Assembly: GCA_027019085.1 (NCBI GenBank)
Contig: JALUXG010000040.1
Coordinates: forward strand, 62,001 to 126,000
Origin: Rhodanobacteraceae bacterium
Lineage (GTDB): Bacteria > Pseudomonadota > Gammaproteobacteria > Xanthomonadales > Rhodanobacteraceae
DNA length: 64,000 nucleotides
Direction: 5' to 3'
This document shows positions 57,897 to 64,000 of this stretch, piece by piece. The notes under the pieces are model-generated. The model was not told where the DNA came from and did no database searches. It worked only from the letters and a program-made list of their open reading frames with translations. Positions within the stretch are counted from its first letter, which is position 1. Each line of letters begins with the position of its first letter. The position numbers and the translations under genes were made by a program.

Positions 57897-60208
57897 ACAA
57901 CACCAACGACCGCTCCAGGATCGTCGAACTCCACAAGCGACAGTCCGGCACCGACGCAAGTCACGCCGACCCACGCAGCGAGCACGTGGGCACCTTGCTG
58001 TCCACTGTGCAGGACCTTGCCAGGCGGCATGTGATGGCGCTGGTGGGAGGCATGTTCGACAACGTTGACGATGCGCTGTTCGATCTCGCCGAAAAGGCGG
58101 AAAACAACGCCGTGCAGACGCAGTATTTCGACGGCATGCGCAGCGTGCGCAAACAGCGACCGCATGTCGAGCGCCATTTCTCCGAGGCGATCGCCGAGAA
58201 TTTCGCGCAACTGGCTGCAGGGCGCCGCCATGCCCGCGGCAAGGCCGAGTCCGAGAACCGGTCCCTAGCCGCCAATCCGCCGGAACTGTCCCTGGTCGAG
58301 GAACAGGACTTGGAGGAATCGCTGGCGGTCACCAGCATGACGGCCAAGGCCGAAACCCGTCTCGCGGGCAACCTGCTTGCCGTCAATCAGCGTCTGGCCG
58401 TGATCTGCGGTGGCACACGCGTTGACAATCCGGACAATCCCGTCGGCCCGGATGCACTTGCTCGCGCCTTTGGCCGGTCGCTGGGCGAGCTGGACGTCGA
58501 GGTTCGCGTCAAGCTCATCGTCTACAAGCTCTTCGAGCGCTATGTCCTGAGCGCGCTCGACCCGCTCTACAACGAGGTCAACCACCTCCTGGCACAAGCC
58601 GGTGTACTGCCAAATCTGCGCCTGGCCCGCAGTCAGCGGCATGCGGCAGGCAGTGGTACGCGCACCGCCCCTTCACTGGACGCATCGACCGGGGAGGACG
58701 GGCAGGACCAGCAGTCCGCATTTCGTGGTCAACTGGTGGAAACCCTGCAGTCGCTGTTGGCCGAGCGGCGCCAGGGCCATGCCTACACGCATGCCGCAAC
58801 CGGCCCATCACTGAGTCCGGCCGAGCTGCTTGGCGCATTGTCCGTGCTGCAGGACGAAGTCTCGCGCAATACGGTTGCCATGCCTTCGGACGTGGTCGAC
58901 CCCGCCTCGCTGTCGACCGATGACGTCCGCGTGCTCAAGGAACAACTGGTCGGCCAGATCCAGCGCCTGCGCGGTGAAGCCCGTACCCACGTTTCCGGAG
59001 CCGACGAGGACACCATCGACCTCGTCAGCATGTTGTTCGAATACATCCTGCAGGACCACAACCTGCCGATGGAAATGCAGGTCCTGCTGGCCCGCCTGCA
59101 GATTCCCTACCTGAAGGTCGCCATCCTCGATCGCCGCCTGTTCGCGCAAGGCAACCACCCTGCCCGCCGACTGCTGGACGAACTGGCCGATGCCGCCAAG
59201 GGCTGGTCTGCCGAATCCGACCGCGACCAGGCCTTGCTGAAAAAGGTCCGCAGTGTCGTCGAGACCCTGCTGGCCGAATTCGACGACGACATCGATGTAT
59301 TCAACCGCCAGCTCGAGGATTTCCGCAAGTTCCTCGACAGCAGCAACCGCAGGGCGCAACTTGCCGAGCAACGCGCCGCCGAGGCCACGCGTGGGCGCGA
59401 GAAGCTGCAGCAGGCCCGTCGCCGCGCGGCACAGGAAATCCTTTCCCGCATCGAGGGGCGCGACCTGCCTGCGCTCGTCAACGGCATCCTTACCCGCGCA
59501 TGGGCCAACTATCTGGTGCTGACCCTGTTGCGACATGGTGAGGATTCGAGCGAATTCCGCACCGGCCTGCGCTTCGTCGATGATTTCGTCTGGAGCGTGG
59601 GACCACTGCACAGCGCGGCCGAGCGTCAACGGCTCGAACAGCTGATGCCACTGCTCGAAAAGTCCCTTCGCCACGGCCTGGCCACGGTCGCGTTCCAGGA
59701 TTCGGATGTCGAAACCCTGATGCGCCAGCTCAATGCCCTTTACGATGCACAACTGGGCATGCAAGCCGACTCTGCCGCCCCGGCTGCAGCCGACGTGGAC
59801 GCGCCGGTTCCGATTCCGGAAAGCATGGAGGTCATCGCCAGCCCGGAGACACTCGAGGAGGCCGGCCCGGTTCCGCCGGCAGCCCGCAACGCAACCGGGG
59901 AGAGCCCGGATCTCGAGCGCGTGCGCAACATGAAGGTCGGTAACTGGGTCGAATTTTCCGCTGACGGCGAACGTCCCGAACGTGCGAAACTTTCCTGGAT
60001 CAGCCCGATCAGCGGCAAGTACCTGTTCGTCAATCGACGCGGCCTGAAGGTCGCCGACAAGACCCGCGAGCAGCTTGCCGCCGAGCTGGCCTCTGGCAAG
60101 ACCGTCTTGCTGGAGGAGCTGCCGCTGTTCGACCGCGCCCTGGACGCCATCGTCGAACGGCTGCGCGCCAACCAGACCGATCGCGAATCGACACCGCCCG
60201 CTTCATGA
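57893..60208 (+). CDS. DUF1631-family protein (771 aa)
   Basis: A 771-residue protein with a mostly helical body. N-terminal part about 40-140 (LARRHVMALVGGMFDNVDDALFDLAEKAENNAVQT) and C-terminal RMTKVGNWVEFSADGERPERAKLSWISPISGKYLFVNRRG-like PilZ-type segment (about 685-735: KVGNWVEF, RAKLSWISP, YLFVNRRG) are typical of the family. PilZ-like domains often bind cyclic di-GMP, but the RxxxR motif is not obvious here. It overlaps nadC by 4 bp. Confidence 0.85.
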   Translation: MNNTNDRSRIVELHKRQSGTDASHADPRSEHVGTLLSTVQDLARRHVMALVGGMFDNVDDALFDLAEKAENNAVQTQYFDGMRSVRKQRPHVERHFSEAIAENFAQLAAGRRHARGKAESENRSLAANPPELSLVEEQDLEESLAVTSMTAKAETRLAGNLLAVNQRLAVICGGTRVDNPDNPVGPDALARAFGRSLGELDVEVRVKLIVYKLFERYVLSALDPLYNEVNHLLAQAGVLPNLRLARSQRHAAGSGTRTAPSLDASTGEDGQDQQSAFRGQLVETLQSLLAERRQGHAYTHAATGPSLSPAELLGALSVLQDEVSRNTVAMPSDVVDPASLSTDDVRVLKEQLVGQIQRLRGEARTHVSGADEDTIDLVSMLFEYILQDHNLPMEMQVLLARLQIPYLKVAILDRRLFAQGNHPARRLLDELADAAKGWSAESDRDQALLKKVRSVVETLLAEFDDDIDVFNRQLEDFRKFLDSSNRRAQLAEQRAAEATRGREKLQQARRRAAQEILSRIEGRDLPALVNGILTRAWANYLVLTLLRHGEDSSEFRTGLRFVDDFVWSVGPLHSAAERQRLEQLMPLLEKSLRHGLATVAFQDSDVETLMRQLNALYDAQLGMQADSAAPAAADVDAPVPIPESMEVIASPETLEEAGPVPPAARNATGESPDLERVRNMKVGNWVEFSADGERPERAKLSWISPISGKYLFVNRRGLKVADKTREQLAAELASGKTVLLEELPLFDRALDAIVERLRANQTDRESTPPAS

Positions 60209-61092
60209 TCCACCCTGGCGAGGCCGTGTCCTCTTCGACCCCCGGCTTGCCGCCAAGCGAATTGATCGTGCGCGATGTCGAGCGGGCACTGGCCGAGGAC
60301 CTCGGGCCCGGCGATGCCACGGCGGACCTGCTTGCCGCAGACGCACTGTCGCATGCCGAATTGTTGTGCCGGGAAACGGCCGTGATTGCCGGCCGCCCCT
60401 GGTTCGATGCCTGTTTCCTGCACCTGGATCCGGAGTGCCGCATCGAATGGCTCGTGGACGAGGGCCAGCGCGTGGGGGCCGGCACCCTCCTGTGCAGGGT
60501 ATCCGGACAGGCACGCGCGCTGGTCAGCGCCGAGCGCACCGCACTGAACTTTCTGCAGACCCTCTCCGGTACCGCTACCTGCACAGCGCAACATGTGGCG
60601 GCACTCGCCGGCTCGCGCACACGGATCCTCGACACCCGGAAGACCCTGCCGGGTCTGCGTCTTGCACAAAAATACGCGGTACGCTGTGGTGGTGGCTGCA
60701 ATCATCGCATCGGCCTGTACGACGCCATCCTGATCAAGGAAAACCACATCGCAGCGGCAGGCAGCCTGACAGCCGCGGTGCAGGCGGCACGGGCAAGGCA
60801 CCCCGACCTGCTGCTGGAAGTCGAGGTGGAAACCATGGACGAACTCGAGCAGGCGCTTGCCGCCGGCGTCGATCGCGTGATGCTCGACGAGTTTTCTCCG
60901 CAACGAATGCGCGAAGCCGTCGCCCTCGCCGCAGGTAGGGTCGAACTGGAAGTATCCGGGAGCGTGGACCTGCAAGCCCTGGCGTCAATCGCGCACTTGG
61001 GTGTGGATTACATCTCCGTGGGCGCCATCACCAAGCATGTCCAGGCAGTGGATCTGTCATTTCGTCTCGTTACGAAAGCGGGTGGAGAATGA
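60205..61092 (+). CDS. nadC: Nicotinate-nucleotide pyrophosphorylase (carboxylating)
   Basis: 295 residues with the QPRTase motifs: ERTALNFLQTLSG (about 111-123), TRKTLPGLRLAQKYAV, GGGCNHRIGLYDAILIKENH and VEVETMDELEQAL, and EVSGSVDLQ near the C-terminus. It forms nicotinate mononucleotide from quinolinate and PRPP in NAD synthesis. ATG 60205 overlaps the DUF1631 stop (ATGA). Confidence 0.96.
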   Translation: MIHPGEAVSSSTPGLPPSELIVRDVERALAEDLGPGDATADLLAADALSHAELLCRETAVIAGRPWFDACFLHLDPECRIEWLVDEGQRVGAGTLLCRVSGQARALVSAERTALNFLQTLSGTATCTAQHVAALAGSRTRILDTRKTLPGLRLAQKYAVRCGGGCNHRIGLYDAILIKENHIAAAGSLTAAVQAARARHPDLLLEVEVETMDELEQALAAGVDRVMLDEFSPQRMREAVALAAGRVELEVSGSVDLQALASIAHLGVDYISVGAITKHVQAVDLSFRLVTKAGGE

Positions 61093-61132
61093 ACGTCTTG
61101 CCAGACGTGCACCTTGTCCCCAGTATGGCAAC

Positions 61133-61510
61133 ATGGTTTCCCAATGGCTCACATTTCTCGGCCTGATGCTTGTCATCGGCCTGTGGCTCGCTGCCCTGCG
61201 TGGCCGCGACCGCGCCTTGCTTGCTGCGCGCGAACTTTGCCGCACGCGTGAGGTGCAGTTGCTGGACGAAACCGTGGGCCTGTCTGCCTTGCGCCCGTGC
61301 CGCCTCGACGGGCACCTGCACCTGAGGCTTCGTTACGATTTCGAAATCAGCATGAACGGCATGGACCGCCACAGCGCGCACCTGTGGATGGTGCAGGGGC
61401 ACGTCGTCGGCCTGCGCATGGACTTGCCGCCCGGGCATGCCGAATCCGCCACTCACCCATCCAATGTGACCAGCCTGCTCGAACGGATGCGCCGCAACGG
61501 CTCTACTTGA
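61133..61510 (+). CDS. DUF3301-type membrane-anchored protein (125 aa)
   Basis: ATG 61133 (MVSQWLTFLGLMLVIGLWLAALRGRDRALLAARELC) gives one N-terminal membrane helix followed by the DUF3301 pattern: LLDETVGLSALRP, and a LRLRYDFEIS strand. Unknown function; typically next to nadC in gammaproteobacteria. It overlaps the 3' end of the convergent sspB by 8 bp. Confidence 0.82.
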   Translation: MVSQWLTFLGLMLVIGLWLAALRGRDRALLAARELCRTREVQLLDETVGLSALRPCRLDGHLHLRLRYDFEISMNGMDRHSAHLWMVQGHVVGLRMDLPPGHAESATHPSNVTSLLERMRRNGST

Positions 61511-61958
61511 CGACGCGAAGGTGCGGGGCGCCCTTGCGCGTACCCGGATCTTCCGTTGGGCCCCTGTCGTCTGCCCCGGCATCGTCCGGCTTCGCTTCAC
61601 CGCCATCCGGCGGCGACGGCCCGACCTCTTCGGGAAACATCATGCCCTGGCCGTTTTCCTGCGCGTATATCGCCAACACAGCCACGATCGGAATGCTCAC
61701 CTGCCGGCTGACTCCGGAAAACCGCGCCTTGAAGCAAACCCGGTCGTTGCCCAGGTCCAGGTCGGCCACGGCCTGTACCGCGATGTTCATGACCACCTGC
61801 CCGTCCTTGACCGCCTGCGGTGGAACCTCCACACCCTCACGGGTGGCGTCGACCAGGATATACGGCGTCAGGCCGTTGTCGACGACCCAGTCGTAGATCG
61901 CCCGCAACAGGTAAGGGCGGTTGGAACTCATGCCGTGTTGTTCGCCGGAAGTACTCAC
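61503..61958 (-). CDS. sspB: ClpXP protease specificity-enhancing factor SspB
   Basis: Core landmarks: RPYLLRAIYDWVVDNGLTPYILVD, then GQVVMNIAVQAV, VCFKARFSGVSRQVSIPIVAVLAIYAQENGQGMMF. The C-terminal acidic/Pro linker ends in LRVVK, the conserved ClpX-binding tail. The listed start is GTG 61958 (overlapping the sspA stop); the ATG at 61931 is an alternative. Delivers ssrA-tagged proteins to ClpXP. Confidence 0.95.
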   Translation of the reverse strand: MSTSGEQHGMSSNRPYLLRAIYDWVVDNGLTPYILVDATREGVEVPPQAVKDGQVVMNIAVQAVADLDLGNDRVCFKARFSGVSRQVSIPIVAVLAIYAQENGQGMMFPEEVGPSPPDGGEAKPDDAGADDRGPTEDPGTRKGAPHLRVVK

Positions 61959-62578
61959 GCGACCATGACCTTCTCGTCTTCGGTGAGGCTGCGCGCAAAA
62001 CCCTGGCTGCGGAAAATGCGCTCGCCGTAATCAGTGATGACCTTGCCTTCCCGGCCAAGCTTGACGCCAAGCATCGGCAGGCGCCAGACCACCGGTACCA
62101 CCAGGCAGTCGGCGAGGCTCAACTCGGGATTGAGAAAGAAGGTGGATGCCTTGAACAGGGGCCGTGCGGCAAGCAGCTGTTCGCGGAGATGCTTGCGCGC
62201 CGTTTCGGCCTTGCGCCCGCCCTTGCCAATGGTGTCCACCAGCGGCAGCCAGTCATGTTCCACCCGCACCATCGCCAGGCGCAGACGGGCACGTGAAAGC
62301 GGGTCGATGGGCATCAACGGCGGGTGCGGGTAACGTTCGTCCAGGTATTCGCAGATCACCGCGGTGTCGTGCAGCACCAGATCACGATCGACCAGGGTAG
62401 GAAGCGTACCGTACGGATTGAGGTCCGACAGATCCTCCGGCAGCTTGTCCGGTTTGCAAAGCACGCGGTCATAGACCACGCCCTTGGCCGCCAGCACCAT
62501 GCGCACACGATGGGACTGCACGTCGTCTGCAGTCGTGAACAGGGTCAACACGGTTCGATTGCGAGCACTTGTAAGCAT
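61955..62578 (-). CDS. sspA: Stringent starvation protein A, GST-like
   Basis: ATG 62578 (MLTSARNRTVLTLFTT) with GGAAGGA upstream. GST-like fold: N-terminal thioredoxin-like part to LPTLVDRDLVLHDTAVICEYLDERYPHPPLMP, then a helical part with PELSLADCLVVPVVWRLP. 207 residues. Binds RNA polymerase in related bacteria and lacks the usual catalytic GST residue. Operon order sspA-sspB as in other gammaproteobacteria. Confidence 0.94.
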   Translation of the reverse strand: MLTSARNRTVLTLFTTADDVQSHRVRMVLAAKGVVYDRVLCKPDKLPEDLSDLNPYGTLPTLVDRDLVLHDTAVICEYLDERYPHPPLMPIDPLSRARLRLAMVRVEHDWLPLVDTIGKGGRKAETARKHLREQLLAARPLFKASTFFLNPELSLADCLVVPVVWRLPMLGVKLGREGKVITDYGERIFRSQGFARSLTEDEKVMVA

Positions 62579-62645
62579 GAGGTCCTTCCCCCGGAAGGCA
62601 GCGCTGCCATCGTGCCACTTTTCCGCGACGGATGGCAGCGGCGAT

Positions 62646-63392
62646 TCAGTGTACGTCCTTCCAGTACTCGCGCTTGAGCATGTAGGCGAGCAGGGTGAAC
62701 GCCGCAAGGTACAGCAACACCCAGATGCCGAGGGACTGCCGCTCCACGGCAACGGGCTCGGACACGTAGGTCAGAAACGCCGTCAGATCGTTGCTGGCGG
62801 CATGAAATTGCGCGGGCGTCATGCTGCCCGGACGGGCCAGATCCAGACCGATGACCTCGGTCTTGCCCTTGCTGTCGGGCGTGGACAGCTTTGCCACCTG
62901 CAAGCCCTGCAATTCCCACAGCGGATTGGGCATGGAGGCATTGGGGAACACGGTGTTGTTCCAGCCGACCGGGCGCGTGGGATCGAGATAGAAACTGTTG
63001 AGGTAGCTGTAGACGTAGTCCGGCCCCTTCTGCGCCACCATCAGCGACAGGTCGGGTGGTGCCTTGCCGAACCATTTCTCCGCGTCGGCCTCGGGCATCG
63101 CGGCTATGGCATGGCCCTGGAATCTTGCGCCGGTGAAATTGAGGTTCTGCATGACCTCTTTTCTCGTGAGGCCCAGGTCGCGGGCCATGCGCGAATAACG
63201 CATGTAATGCAGGGAATGGCAACCGGAGCAGTAATTGAAGAACAGCTTCGCACCGCGTTGCAGCGAGGCCTGATCGCGCAAATTGATGTTTGCGCTCATC
63301 AGGCCCGCGCCCCCCTCCGAAGCCTGGACGGAGACGGCGCCGACCAGAAGTGCCAGCGTCAGTGCCAGGAAAATATGGATGCGCTTAGTCAT
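62646..63392 (-). CDS. petC: Cytochrome c1 of the bc1 complex
   Basis: Signal peptide (about 1-24), then haem-binding CSGCH at residues 55-59, followed by [25 protein letters not shown] (about 110), and a C-terminal anchor ([19 protein letters not shown], about 222-240). 248 residues. It carries electrons from the Rieske protein to cytochrome c. It overlaps the petB stop by 8 bp. Confidence 0.96.
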   Translation of the reverse strand: MTKRIHIFLALTLALLVGAVSVQASEGGAGLMSANINLRDQASLQRGAKLFFNYCSGCHSLHYMRYSRMARDLGLTRKEVMQNLNFTGARFQGHAIAAMPEADAEKWFGKAPPDLSLMVAQKGPDYVYSYLNSFYLDPTRPVGWNNTVFPNASMPNPLWELQGLQVAKLSTPDSKGKTEVIGLDLARPGSMTPAQFHAASNDLTAFLTYVSEPVAVERQSLGIWVLLYLAAFTLLAYMLKREYWKDVH

Positions 63393-64000
63393 GTGTCGTC
63401 ACCCGTTCCGGTACCGGCCTGGTTTTCTCGAAGCCGAAATACGTGTAGACCCACAGGAAGAGATAGAAGCCGAAATACACGGCCACCCAGAACCGACCGA
63501 AGGTGTTGTCGACGGTCGTGACATCGACGTTCGGGCCGAAGATCGCGGGTATCGCCTCGTGGGTCACTTCACCGCCAAGCAGTCCCAGGCAGATGAAGGA
63601 AAGCGCGAACAGGCCGAGGGCCCATTTGTACAGCACCCCGCGGTAGCGCACCGATTTCACCTTGCCGCGGTCGATCCACGGCAGCAGGAAAGGCAGCGTG
63701 ATCGAGAGCAACAACGCCAGCACGCCCAGTTCCTTGTTCGGAATCATGCGCAGGATGGCGTAGAACGGCGTGAAGTACCATGCCGGCTTGATCGCCGCAG
63801 GCGTCACCAGGTGGTTGGCGGGCATGTAGTTGTCATGCTCGAGGAACCAGCCGCCCATGCCCGGTGCGTAGAAGATCACGAAGGCACAGATCAGCAGGAA
63901 CACGCCGACCCCGAACAGATCCTTCACGGTGTAGTACGGGTGGAACGGAATGCCGTCCAGCGGAATGCCGCGCTCGTTCTTGTGCTTCTTGATCTCCACG
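63385..64000 (-). CDS. petB: Cytochrome b of the bc1 complex, N-terminus beyond window
   Basis: The visible 204 residues are the C-terminal half of a proteobacterial cytochrome b: [19 protein letters not shown], a conserved [29 protein letters not shown] helix-loop-helix, and two further membrane segments to [16 protein letters not shown]. The haem-ligating His residues lie upstream, outside the window. Directly overlapping petC. Confidence 0.95.
   Translation of the reverse strand, partial: VEIKKHKNERGIPLDGIPFHPYYTVKDLFGVGVFLLICAFVIFYAPGMGGWFLEHDNYMPANHLVTPAAIKPAWYFTPFYAILRMIPNKELGVLALLLSITLPFLLPWIDRGKVKSVRYRGVLYKWALGLFALSFICLGLLGGEVTHEAIPAIFGPNVDVTTVDNTFGRFWVAVYFGFYLFLWVYTYFGFEKTRPVPERVTTHD

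Noticed and set aside
56974-57951. Extended N-terminus for PurK through the purE region
   Set aside because: The frame before 56973 is a shadow of purE and the Trm112-like gene; PurK homologues begin at the GGGQLARM segment.

Overview
The window joins most of a temperate podovirus-like prophage (1 to about 45,780, left end outside the window) to about 18 kb of chromosome. The chromosomal part (ppnN, an Oar-type TonB-dependent receptor, purE-purK, nadC, sspA-sspB, petB-petC, a DUF1631 protein) together with the high GC content fits a gammaproteobacterium of the Xanthomonadales/Rhodanobacteraceae type. That placement is inferred from gene content only.

Prophage late region (minus strand, read from 31.4 kb down to 1): lysis genes (putative holin, SLT transglycosylase endolysin, small membrane protein, overlapping Rz/Rz1 spanins), TerS, TerL, portal, acidic scaffold, a small CsrA-like protein, N4-gp56-type major capsid protein, a probable decoration protein, a head-tail adaptor, then a long series of virion proteins of unknown function. 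The series ends in a giant polyvalent protein (at least 2,374 residues in the window) with ParB/DdrB-like, pyrophosphatase-like, DNA cytosine methylase-like and zinc-metallopeptidase-like segments. Nearly every junction is an ATGA, TAATG or TGATG overlap, so this is one tightly coupled operon, broken only by hairpins around the capsid genes.

Prophage early region: a minus-strand arm (36.5 to 31.6 kb) with a Cro-like protein, a DUF1376 replication protein, a DnaC-like helicase loader and a VRR-NUC nuclease; a plus-strand repressor at 36.5 kb; a DUF4124 cargo gene; and a plus-strand arm (37.9 to 45.6 kb) ending in a DUF4224 protein and a tyrosine integrase next to tRNA-Asn. GAGCACA-type dyads lie at the repressor/Cro intergene and on both sides of a near-consensus promoter that drives the plus-strand arm.

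The plus-strand arm shows extensive remodelling: an RdgC-like gene with a replaced N-terminus, a frameshifted ParB-like tail, a fusion of a HAD domain, an EF-Tu-like P-loop and a third domain, and, most notably, two tandem units with the structure of integron gene cassettes (attC-like site at 41,045 to 41,104; each unit's first bases are complementary to its own terminal R'' site). No integron integrase is visible.

Chromosomal part: tRNA-Asn is followed by a 136-bp tandem repeat whose units carry copies of the tRNA 5' end. Then come ppnN, the TonB receptor, an acyltransferase/GNAT fusion, a MarC-family protein, an SDR, grxD, sodB, purK/purE, a Trm112-like protein, DUF1631, nadC, DUF3301, sspB/sspA, and the cytochrome bc1 genes petC and petB (cut by the window end).
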